Both the position numbers and the translations under genes were made by a program. From an uncultured Clostridium sp. (GTDB lineage: Bacteria; Bacillota; Clostridia; TANB77; CAG-508): DNA of 50,314 nt. Under the pieces are notes generated by a model that was not told where the DNA came from, searched no databases, and was given only the letters and a program-made list of their open reading frames with translations. Of the stretch, positions 1 to 8,250 are shown one piece after another (within the stretch, counting starts at the first letter, position 1; the number at the start of each line of letters is the position of its first letter). Location: positions 1 to 50,314 of the forward strand of contig USFW01000009.1 in NCBI GenBank assembly GCA_900553985.1, given 5' to 3'.

Positions 1-60
1 GGTCTGAGTGAGAGAGGCTCATTAGAAAACCTTACCAATTCTTTCTGAATGAAATAAGTA

Positions 61-245
61 GTCAAAATCCAAAAAAATCATAATTATAAACTATTTTCAG
101 CGGCTAAATCATAAAAGCCCTTATATATTAATTATCCCAAATAGAATAAATACCTCAAAATTCAAAAAAGTAATAATAATTACCTATTTTCAACAGTCAA
201 TTTACAAAACCCTCTATTTTATAATAATATTATTAAAAATTCTTC
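61..245. repeat. Two tandem, diverged copies of a dispersed AT-rich repeat
   Basis: A unit that begins GTCAAAATCCAAAAAA and contains CTATTTTCAGCGGCTAA lies at about 61-110. A degenerate second copy with TCAAAATTCAAAAAA and CTATTTTCAACAGTCAA begins about 93 bases later, and the sequences that follow each copy also resemble one another. An inverted copy is found at the opposite end of the window (50246-50294). No reading frame with a ribosome binding site is seen in bases 1-253. The function is unknown; a dispersed intergenic repeat is the simplest explanation. Confidence 0.6.
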
Positions 246-253
246 AATTTTAT

Positions 254-282
254 TTGATTTTTTAAAAATTTATATATATAAT
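254..282 (+). promoter_or_regulatory. Sigma-A-type promoter of the peptide synthetase operon
   Basis: The -35 TTGATT is at 254-259 and the -10 TATAAT at 277-282, with a 17-base spacer. The predicted transcript would start near 289, just upstream of the ribosome binding site GGGGTGAT (299-306). The same -35 and -10 hexamers with the same spacing precede the response regulator gene at 6869-6897. Confidence 0.65.
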
Positions 283-309
283 TATTTCAGAAAAATTCGG
301 GGTGATATT

Positions 310-3300
310 ATGAACTATGTAAGCTATAAATTGACCTATCCTCAAAGGTCCATATTGTTAACAGAACAATTTCATCAAAATACTTGTGTTTCAAACATTG
401 CAGGTACTTTGTCAATTAATGAAAAAATAGATGTTGATATATTAGAACAAGCTATTAATATATTTATTAAAAAGAATGATTCTCTTAGAATTAACTTATT
501 CGGCTCTGGTCGTGCAATAAAACAAATTATTAAGAATTATTCTTATATTAAAGTCAAAAAGGTTATTTTAACAGATAACTATTCTTTGAATGACCTTGAA
601 AATGATATTATTTCTAAACATTTCACCTTATTAAACAGTGATTTATATCAATTTGTAATATTTAAAAATCAAGATGGTACAGGTGGTTTCATTGCTAATT
701 TGCATCATATTATTTCAGATGCATGGACAATGAGTATTTTAATTGACCAAATTGTTTCTTTCTATTCTTCATTATTAAAGAATGAACCTATTGATATTGA
801 TGATAATCAGTATTCTTATATTGATTTTATTAATGATGAACAAAAATATTTAGTTAGTTCAAAGTGTCAAAAATCTAAAATATTTTGGGAAGAACAATTT
901 GAAAATTTAAATTTTTCATATTTAAGTGAGGATTACTCTAATTCTTATGATGCTTTACGAAAAAATGTTGTTTTTTCTGAGAAAGATTCAAGAATGATAA
1001 AAAGTTTTTGTAATGACAATAAAATCTCTTTATTTGTTCTTTTTATGTCTGCTTTAAGTATTTATCTGGCTAAAATTAACAATAGTAATTTTTCTACTGT
1101 AGGAACTCCTGTCCTTAATAGATGTAATTATAAAGAAAAACACACTACAGGTATGTTTATTAGTACTGTTCCATTTTCTTTAAATATAGATGACAATATG
1201 AATTGTTTGGACTTTTTTAATATGGTTTCAAAGCAAGAGTTTTCAATTTTTAGACATCAAAAATACCCTTATGACTTATTACTTAAATCAATTAGAAAGA
1301 AATTTAATGTGTCAAAAAATCTTTATGATGTATCTATTTCTTATCAAAATGCAAGAGATAATAAAGAGACTTCTGACATTTCATATTCTACTAAGTGGAT
1401 GTTTAATAATTGCATTGTAAATAATTTAGATATTCATATTTATGATATGGATAATACTGGTCTTATTAATGTTTTTTATGATTTTAAGAAAGATATATTT
1501 GATGCAAAAGATATTGATTTGCTTCATAAAAGATTATTTAATATTTTTGAGCAAATGATTTCAAATCCTGAGCAAAAAATTTCTGATATTAAAATTATTT
1601 CTCCTGAAGAAGAAAGTTTTATTTTTAATGATTATAATAAAACAGAAACAAATGCTAATTTTATTTCTGTTTATGATATGTTTAAAAAACAATTACAAAA
1701 TAATCCTAAAAAACTTGCAGTTTCTTCTAATGAAAAATGTGTTACTTATGAAGAATTAAATAATATTGCTAATAATATTGCTTATTTTTTAAAAAATCAT
1801 TCTGTTAAATATGGAGATACAATTTGTTTAGCTTTTGAAAATTCTGTTGAATTTATTGCTTCAATTATTGCTACTCAAAAATTAGGAGTTTGCTATATTC
1901 CTATTGATGTAAAATATCCTATTGATAGGGTCAATTATATTATAGAAAATAGTAATTCTAAATTAATACTTACTCATAAACATTTTTTTGAAAATATTAC
2001 TTCAAAAGATATATTTAATATTGACTTAAATGATTTTTCAAAAAAATGTCTAGAGCCTAATATTGATATTAAATTAAAAGAAAATGATTTGAGTTATATG
2101 ATTTATACTTCTGGCTCTACAGGAAAGCCTAAAGGAGTTAAAATATCACATAAAAGTTTGAGTAATTATATTTCTTGGGCAGTTGATACTTATGTGAATA
2201 ATGAAGAGACTAATTTTCCTTTATTTTCTTCTATTGCCTTTGACTTGACAGTAACTTCTATATATACACCATTATGTTCAGGTAATTGTATATATATTTA
2301 TAAAAATGATAATATCCAATTATTATTTAAGGATTTAATTGAAGATAAAAAAACTCAAATAGTTAAGTTAACACCTGCACATTTTAGCTTATTACAAGAT
2401 TTAGACTTAAGTGATAGTGTCATAACTAAATTTATTTTAGGTGGTGATGCTTTAACTACAAAAGCTTGTGAAAAAATCTCTTCATTGTTTAATCATAAAA
2501 TACATATTTACAATGAATATGGTCCTACTGAAGCAACTGTTGGTTGTATGATTTATGAATATAATCCAAGTGATAATTATAATACTGTACCTATTGGAAA
2601 ACCTATTAATAATACAAAAATTCTTATTCTTAATAAAGATTTAGAATTACTTCCACTAGGAAAAGCTGGAGAAATGTATATTTCTGGCGACTCACTTTCC
2701 TTAGGTTATACAAATCCCCAAAAAACTGCTGAAAGTTTTATTGATAGTCCTTTTGAAAATGGGAAGAAGTTATATAAAACTGGTGATTTAGCAATTTTAT
2801 ATAAAAATGGAGTTATGGAATATTTAGGGAGATCAGATTTCCAAGTAAAATTAAATGGATATAGAATTGAATTAGGAGAAATTCAATCAACATTACTTGC
2901 TCATAAATTAATAAAAGATGCTTGTGTTGTAGTAACTAATATAAATGACCACAATCTTCTTTCTGCATATTATGTATCAGATTGTGAGATTCCTAATTTA
3001 GATATTTATTTATCTAAAACTCTTCCTAGTTATATGATTCCTAATCATTTTACTAGATTAGCTTCAATTCCTTTGACTATAAATGGAAAAGTAGATAAAT
3101 CAGCTTTGCCTTTACCTAAAAATACTACAAAAGATTATGTTGCTCCTAAAAATGAGCTTGAAAAAACTTTACAGGAAATCTTTTCTATTGTTTTAGGTTT
3201 AGATAATAAGATAGGTGTTACTGAAAATATTTTTGATTATTATATTGATTCTCTTACTTTAATAAAATTACAATCTATCTTGTATTCAAAGGGAATTAAT

Positions 3301-4563
3301 ATAAATACTCAATATTTTTATGAACAAAAAACTATTAGAAATTTATCTGATTTTCTATTAGATAATTGTAGTGAAGATATTTCTTCTTTCTTTACTACAA
3401 TGCCTAATATAGATGAAATTAGAAAAGTAAATACAAATAAAGTTAGCAATTTTAAAAATATTACTTTATTTGGAGCTACTGGTTTTTTAGGAATACATAT
3501 TTTATATGAATTATTAGTTGATACAAGTAGTAATATTAATTGTGTTATTAGAAAAAAAGATAATGTTAATCCAATTAGTAGATTAAAAAATAAATTTGCT
3601 TTTTACTTTCCTAATATGAATTTAAATAAATATTGGGACAGAATAAAAGTTATAGATGGTAATATTTTAGATGAATCTTTTAGTTTAGATGAAAATTTAT
3701 ATAATGAACTTGGAAATAACTCAGATTGTGTAATAGATACAGCAGCTTTAGTAAAACATTATGGTGATTATGAATTGTTTAATAAAACTAATGTAAATTC
3801 TACAAAAGAAATTTTAAGTTTTTGTAAAAAATTTAAAATTCCTTTTCATTACGTTTCTACTATGTCTGTATCAGGTTTGGGATTAGTACATACTCCTTCT
3901 ACTGATTTTTATGAAAATAATTTATACATTGGTCAAATGTTTAAAGACAATGTTTATGTTAGAAGTAAATTTGAGGCAGAAAAATTAATTATTGAATCTT
4001 GCAAAAATGAAAATATAACTGCTAGTATTTATAGAGTTGGTACTATTACTAATAGATACTCTGATGGTGAATTTCAAGAAAACTTTAAAGATAATGCTTT
4101 TTTAAATAGGCTTAAAGCGTTTGTAGATTTGCAAGTTTTTCCTGAAGTTTTGTCAAAGTTTAATTTTGAATTTACTCCTGTTGATTATTGTGCAAAATTT
4201 ATAGTTAGCTTATTAAAAAATCAGGATTATAACTTAAATATTTATCATTTATTTAATAACAATTATATTAATTGCATTAACTTAGTTAATATCTTAAGAA
4301 AATTAGATATTTCTCTAAAGTGTGTTTCTATTCCAGAATTTAAGGAAGTATTATCTAATTCTAATACAAATTATTTTGGTATAACTGCTTATTTGAAAAA
4401 TATTGATAACTTTAACGAACTTAAATTACATAACGAGCAAACTAATTCTATATTAAAAACTTTTAATTTAGAATGGCCTAAGATTGATTTAGAATATATA
4501 TCAAAAGTTTTAAATTACATACAAGAACATAATTATTTGGGAGGTACATCAGATGAAATTTAA
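310..4563 (+). CDS. Single-module NRPS, C-A-T-R, predicted to reduce an N-acyl-asparagine
   Basis: This 1417-residue non-ribosomal peptide synthetase has four domains in order. The condensation domain carries HHIISDA (residues 132-138; the usual final G is A). The adenylation domain has YTSGSTGKPKG at about 599, NEYGPTE at about 735, GYRIELGEIQ at about 850 and the A10 lysine in NGK at about 927. The carrier domain has the phosphopantetheine serine in IDSL at about 981. The C-terminal thioester reductase has a GATGFLG nucleotide-binding loop at about 1055 and Tyr1216/Lys1220 in YVRSK. Aligning by eye to the GrsA pocket gives the specificity code D-L-T-K-I-G-E-V-G-K, which matches known asparagine codes. 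A starter C domain would accept an acyl group, so an N-acyl-asparaginal or the matching alcohol is the inferred product. The start follows GGGGTGAT by three bases. The 3' end overlaps the sensor kinase gene. No phosphopantetheinyl transferase, transporter or thioesterase is present in the window. Confidence 0.9.
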   Translation: MNYVSYKLTYPQRSILLTEQFHQNTCVSNIAGTLSINEKIDVDILEQAINIFIKKNDSLRINLFGSGRAIKQIIKNYSYIKVKKVILTDNYSLNDLENDIISKHFTLLNSDLYQFVIFKNQDGTGGFIANLHHIISDAWTMSILIDQIVSFYSSLLKNEPIDIDDNQYSYIDFINDEQKYLVSSKCQKSKIFWEEQFENLNFSYLSEDYSNSYDALRKNVVFSEKDSRMIKSFCNDNKISLFVLFMSALSIYLAKINNSNFSTVGTPVLNRCNYKEKHTTGMFISTVPFSLNIDDNMNCLDFFNMVSKQEFSIFRHQKYPYDLLLKSIRKKFNVSKNLYDVSISYQNARDNKETSDISYSTKWMFNNCIVNNLDIHIYDMDNTGLINVFYDFKKDIFDAKDIDLLHKRLFNIFEQMISNPEQKISDIKIISPEEESFIFNDYNKTETNANFISVYDMFKKQLQNNPKKLAVSSNEKCVTYEELNNIANNIAYFLKNHSVKYGDTICLAFENSVEFIASIIATQKLGVCYIPIDVKYPIDRVNYIIENSNSKLILTHKHFFENITSKDIFNIDLNDFSKKCLEPNIDIKLKENDLSYMIYTSGSTGKPKGVKISHKSLSNYISWAVDTYVNNEETNFPLFSSIAFDLTVTSIYTPLCSGNCIYIYKNDNIQLLFKDLIEDKKTQIVKLTPAHFSLLQDLDLSDSVITKFILGGDALTTKACEKISSLFNHKIHIYNEYGPTEATVGCMIYEYNPSDNYNTVPIGKPINNTKILILNKDLELLPLGKAGEMYISGDSLSLGYTNPQKTAESFIDSPFENGKKLYKTGDLAILYKNGVMEYLGRSDFQVKLNGYRIELGEIQSTLLAHKLIKDACVVVTNINDHNLLSAYYVSDCEIPNLDIYLSKTLPSYMIPNHFTRLASIPLTINGKVDKSALPLPKNTTKDYVAPKNELEKTLQEIFSIVLGLDNKIGVTENIFDYYIDSLTLIKLQSILYSKGININTQYFYEQKTIRNLSDFLLDNCSEDISSFFTTMPNIDEIRKVNTNKVSNFKNITLFGATGFLGIHILYELLVDTSSNINCVIRKKDNVNPISRLKNKFAFYFPNMNLNKYWDRIKVIDGNILDESFSLDENLYNELGNNSDCVIDTAALVKHYGDYELFNKTNVNSTKEILSFCKKFKIPFHYVSTMSVSGLGLVHTPSTDFYENNLYIGQMFKDNVYVRSKFEAEKLIIESCKNENITASIYRVGTITNRYSDGEFQENFKDNAFLNRLKAFVDLQVFPEVLSKFNFEFTPVDYCAKFIVSLLKNQDYNLNIYHLFNNNYINCINLVNILRKLDISLKCVSIPEFKEVLSNSNTNYFGITAYLKNIDNFNELKLHNEQTNSILKTFNLEWPKIDLEYISKVLNYIQEHNYLGGTSDEI

Positions 4564-6559
4564 AAATATTTTTAATATAAATACTGAAAAGAAATTAGCA
4601 TTTGCAAATACCCTTGTATTTGCACTTATTGCTGTTATTCTATATTTTACATTACCATTTGTTTTAAATTATCCACCAAACTCTATTGACAATGAATTCC
4701 AATTAGAGATTGTTGGAATAAAATATTCTACGCAATTTCTTATTTTAATTGCAATTTTACTGATTTTATTATATACCACTTTGAGAATTGTTTATAATAA
4801 ATTATCTTTTGGAAAAGAAACTTCTAAAACTAACTCAAAAGATTATATAAAATCTATAAGAAAAAAAGCTTTTAACTATCCATACATGATGTTTTTACTG
4901 GAACTTTTTTTCCCTGCTCTAATTGTTGCTATTCTATTATTTGTTTTTAATACTGAAAGTGAATTGGTTTTAAGGATTTCAACAGTTGTATTTTCTTTTA
5001 GTGCTGTTTTTGCAATCTTTTCTTATATGTTAAACAAAAGATTTTTTGCAAATAAATTAATTGAAACTGCCAAAGCAAGCAACAATGATATAAATGGTAT
5101 TAGAATTCAACTTTATAAAAAATTATTGATACAAATTTTACCACTTTTCTTATATTCTTTTGTATTAATTTTGCTAATATCTATTTCTTTAATGACAGAA
5201 GAAAAGGGAAGTTTGCTTTATCATTTTTATAGGCAAGAATTATTGTCAAAATTTGATGAAGGAAAGACCTATAGTATTGATGAGATTAAAAAAATCTTAG
5301 ATACAATAGAATTTAAATCTGAAGGAGATCATGCTTTAATAATGTCAGCTAATAATGGTAAAGTAGTTTATTCTCCTGAGGAATTAAATCAATTCTTTAT
5401 TAATTATACATTAGACTTTTATGATAAAACTGAAGGTTATACTTATGAATATTATGGTCAAAATCGTGAAGGTGCTGTTATTAAAGTAAAAACAGATATA
5501 GGTGATTGCTATGTAGGAATCAGATATTTTGTTTTTGCAAATAATTTTGTAACACCATTTATTTATATAGCTTTATTACTAATAGCCCTTAATAGTCTCT
5601 TTATTCTTTACATTGGTAAGGATTTAAGTAATGATATTGACCATGTTGTAACTGGATTAAAAAATATTTCTAATTCAGAAAATGTAGTTTATGCTAATAA
5701 TTTGCCTATAACTTCTAATGATGAAATAGGTGATCTAACATCTTCTTTTAATGAGATTCAAAAAATCACTAAAAACTATGTAGATCAAATTCATAGTAGC
5801 CAAGAATCTTTGATGGAAAGTGAGCGTTTGGCTTCTCTTGGTCAATTAATTGGAGGTATTGCTCATAACTTAAAAACTCCTATCATGTCTATTTCTGGTG
5901 CAATTGAAGGTTTATCTGATTTAATAAAAGAATATGATTCTTCTATTGATGACCCTGAAGTTAATCATCAAGACCATCATGAAATTGCTAGTGACATGAA
6001 TGAATTAATTGTTAAAATAAGAGATTATATTGAATATATGTCAGATATTATTACTGCTGTTAAAGGTCAGGCTGTTACTTTATCTGAATCTGATACAATA
6101 TATTTTACAGTTGATGAATTAGTAAAGCGTGTTAATATTTTAATGAAACATGAATTAAAAAATGCAATAGTTTATTTAAATATTGGTGTAAAAACTAATG
6201 AAGATTTAGCTTTAAAAGGTGATATTAATAGCCTTGTTCAAGTTATTAACAATATGATTTCTAATTCTATTCAAGCCTATAATGGTAAACCTGAACAAGA
6301 GATAGATTTAATTGTTGAAATTAGAGATAATAATTTAATAATTTCTATTAAAGATTACGCTTCAGGATTACCAAAAAAAGTTCAAGATAAGTTATTTAAA
6401 GAAATGATTACTACTAAAGGTAAAAATGGTACTGGATTAGGTTTATATATGTCTTATTCTACTATTAAAGCTCATTTTAATGGTGATATCCAATTCGAGA
6501 CTGAAGAAGGAAAGGGAACAACATTTTATATTGTATTACCTTTAGGCTTAAATAAATAA
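4553..6559 (+). CDS. Membrane sensor histidine kinase, co-transcribed with the NRPS
   Basis: A 668-residue membrane histidine kinase. Several hydrophobic segments fill the first 215 residues, an extracytoplasmic sensor-like stretch follows (about 216-330), then another membrane span near 335-353 and a HAMP-like linker. The HisKA phosphoacceptor is His438 in AHNLKTP. The ATPase domain shows an N box (NNMISNSIQAY, about 566), a G1 box containing DYASGLP and a G2 box GTGLGLYMS (about 626). Its ATG lies inside the last codons of the NRPS gene (11-base overlap), so the two are almost certainly translationally coupled. The kinase could sense the NRPS product or a related cue and signal to the receiver/HD-GYP protein downstream; that link is inferred from position only. 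The ligand is unknown. Confidence 0.9.
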   Translation: MKFKNIFNINTEKKLAFANTLVFALIAVILYFTLPFVLNYPPNSIDNEFQLEIVGIKYSTQFLILIAILLILLYTTLRIVYNKLSFGKETSKTNSKDYIKSIRKKAFNYPYMMFLLELFFPALIVAILLFVFNTESELVLRISTVVFSFSAVFAIFSYMLNKRFFANKLIETAKASNNDINGIRIQLYKKLLIQILPLFLYSFVLILLISISLMTEEKGSLLYHFYRQELLSKFDEGKTYSIDEIKKILDTIEFKSEGDHALIMSANNGKVVYSPEELNQFFINYTLDFYDKTEGYTYEYYGQNREGAVIKVKTDIGDCYVGIRYFVFANNFVTPFIYIALLLIALNSLFILYIGKDLSNDIDHVVTGLKNISNSENVVYANNLPITSNDEIGDLTSSFNEIQKITKNYVDQIHSSQESLMESERLASLGQLIGGIAHNLKTPIMSISGAIEGLSDLIKEYDSSIDDPEVNHQDHHEIASDMNELIVKIRDYIEYMSDIITAVKGQAVTLSESDTIYFTVDELVKRVNILMKHELKNAIVYLNIGVKTNEDLALKGDINSLVQVINNMISNSIQAYNGKPEQEIDLIVEIRDNNLIISIKDYASGLPKKVQDKLFKEMITTKGKNGTGLGLYMSYSTIKAHFNGDIQFETEEGKGTTFYIVLPLGLNK

Positions 6560-6650
6560 TTATTAATTAAGTTTTTTATTAACAACTATTAGCTTTTTGG
6601 ATGATATTTTTATAACAGAATAATTATTAATTACCTTATTTATTATAAAC

Positions 6651-6755
6651 TTTGCTACTTAATTTTATTATTTTATTAGATTATTTTAAAATTTGAAACC
6701 TTTAAAACTTTATAAATTTTGACTAATCTAATTTATAGCTAAATTGAGTAGCAAA
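6651..6755. repeat. Large imperfect palindrome between kinase and regulator genes
   Basis: Bases 6651-6684 and 6722-6755 are inverted copies of each other; the outer ends TTTGCTACT and AGTAGCAAA match exactly and the arms remain mostly complementary for 34 bases. The loop is about 37 bases and AT-only in large part. It lies in the 372-base gap 6560-6931, which otherwise holds only the promoter at 6869-6897. It may be a MITE-like remnant or a cruciform; there is no clear U-tract that would make it a simple terminator. Confidence 0.55.
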
Positions 6756-6868
6756 TTTATTTTTATTGCATTTAATTAATTGAATTAATTTTAAACTAAA
6801 AAATGATATATATGTACTAAAACTTGGGTATTTAGCAAATTTTTCCTGATATTTTTTATACATAAATA

Positions 6869-6897
6869 TTGATTTTTTAAAGTTTTATTTATATAAT
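6869..6897 (+). promoter_or_regulatory. Promoter of the HD-GYP regulator gene
   Basis: TTGATT at 6869-6874 and TATAAT at 6892-6897 are separated by 17 bases. The -10 hexamer overlaps the upstream in-frame ATG at 6896, so that ATG cannot be the translation start of this transcript. This supports the start at 6932. Confidence 0.65.
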
Positions 6898-6931
6898 GAG
6901 AAAAAGCTCAATTAGGAGGCTAGGATGTGTT

Positions 6932-7999
6932 ATGAGAAAAGGATTGCAAAATTTAAATAATGTAAATAACTCAAATAGTAATTATAAAATTATAGCTGTT
7001 GATGATGAAGAAGGAATTGTAGATTCTTTATCAATATTTTTGAAGAGGTCTGGATATAATTTTATAGGTGTTACTGACCCTTTAGAGGCTATTGAAAAAG
7101 TTAAAAATGAACATTTTGATTTAATGATTTTAGACTTTATAATGACACCTATTCATGGAGACCAAGTTGTTGAGGAAATAAGAAAATTTAATAAAGATTT
7201 GTATATTTTATTACTTACTGGACATAAAGATTTAGCTCCCCCTCTTGAAACAATTAAAAGATTAGATATTCAAGGTTATTGTGAAAAAAGCGATAAGTTT
7301 GATCAATTACTTTTACTTATTGAATCCGGTATAAAGTCTATTGAGCAAATGCATGAAATAAAAAAGATTAATGAAAAATTGTCTGATACTTACCAAAAAT
7401 TACAAAACTCATATTTGGAAAGCATACAAACTTTGAGATATACTGTTGAAGCTAAAGATAGTTATACACGAGGTCATTCTGATAGAGTTTCAGAAATATC
7501 TGTTTTATTAGGAAAACATTTAGGATTATCTGAAAAAGATTTAGAAAATCTTAAATTAGGTGGATTATTCCACGATATTGGAAAAATTGGTGTTCCTGAT
7601 ATAATCTTGCAGAAAAATAGTAGATTAACAGATGATGAATATTCTCAAATTAAACAACATCCAAATATCGGTATACACATACTTTCAAATGCTACTATTT
7701 TTAATGATATTTTACCAATAGTTGAGTATCACCATGAAAAATTTGATGGTACTGGCTATCCTAAAAAATTAGCTGGAAATGATATTCCTTATTTAGCAAG
7801 AATTGCTGCTATTGCTGATAGTTTTGATGCTATGGCTTCAAGAAGAGCTTATCGTGATTCTTTACCATTAGAAGTTATAATTTCCGAGTTTGAAAGATGT
7901 AAGGGGACTCAATTTGATCCTCAAATGGCTGATGTGTTTTTGGATATTTTGAATAATCATTACGAAGAAATTAGAGAAATTCAAGAAAAATATAATTAA
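6932..7999 (+). CDS. Response regulator with HD-GYP c-di-GMP phosphodiesterase domain
   Basis: The 355-residue protein has a CheY-like receiver domain (about 10-135) with the phosphoacceptor Asp68 in LMILDF, then a coiled linker and an HD-GYP domain. The catalytic HD pair is His214-Asp215 in FHDIGK and the GYP triad is at about 275-277 in DGTGYP. Proteins of this RpfG-like architecture usually hydrolyse cyclic di-GMP or related dinucleotides after phosphorylation. I place the start at 6932, because AGGAGG lies at 6914-6919 and the longer in-frame start at 6896 is inside the promoter. The gene lies directly after the NRPS and kinase genes and has a promoter of the same type, so it is the likely partner of the kinase; this pairing is an inference. 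Confidence 0.9.
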   Translation: MRKGLQNLNNVNNSNSNYKIIAVDDEEGIVDSLSIFLKRSGYNFIGVTDPLEAIEKVKNEHFDLMILDFIMTPIHGDQVVEEIRKFNKDLYILLLTGHKDLAPPLETIKRLDIQGYCEKSDKFDQLLLLIESGIKSIEQMHEIKKINEKLSDTYQKLQNSYLESIQTLRYTVEAKDSYTRGHSDRVSEISVLLGKHLGLSEKDLENLKLGGLFHDIGKIGVPDIILQKNSRLTDDEYSQIKQHPNIGIHILSNATIFNDILPIVEYHHEKFDGTGYPKKLAGNDIPYLARIAAIADSFDAMASRRAYRDSLPLEVIISEFERCKGTQFDPQMADVFLDILNNHYEEIREIQEKYN

Positions 8000-8009
8000 T
8001 TTTATAAAT

Positions 8010-8240
8010 GGGCTGACCTAGAATATATAAAATATTTCTGGGATTAGTCCTTTTTATATTATATGGAATAGATTAGAAATTGTTAATCTCTTCAAATGAA
8101 TAATGTTCCTGTGAAATTTTATTAAAATAAAATTTCAGCAATAGAAAAAGATTCATTTGTAGAGCTTCCAGGTTCTTATCTATAGAATATAATTAAAAAG
8201 GACTAACCCCAGAAATATTTTATATATTCTAGGTCAGCCC
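8010..8240. repeat. 231-base giant hairpin (MITE-like) between convergent genes
   Basis: The outer 46 bases (8010-8055 and 8195-8240) are inverted copies with a single difference. Symmetry continues inward with more mismatches to the exact centre near 8125, where TGAAATTTTATT and AATAAAATTTCA form a 12-base stem with a two-base loop. The element therefore can fold as one long hairpin. It fills the gap between the ends of the HD-GYP gene (plus) and tex (minus). The hairpin at 15347-15386 consists of exactly the outermost parts of this element. No coding frame is seen inside. It may work as a bidirectional terminator as well as being a non-autonomous mobile element. Confidence 0.8.
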
Positions 8241-8250
8241 CCTTAGCATT

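Noticed and set aside
61..245. CRISPR array
   Set aside because: Only two diverged units with about 93-base spacing are present, without regular short spacers or cas genes.
6896..6931. A start of the HD-GYP gene at 6896
   Set aside because: This ATG lies inside the -10 hexamer of the gene's own promoter; AGGAGG serves ATG 6932.
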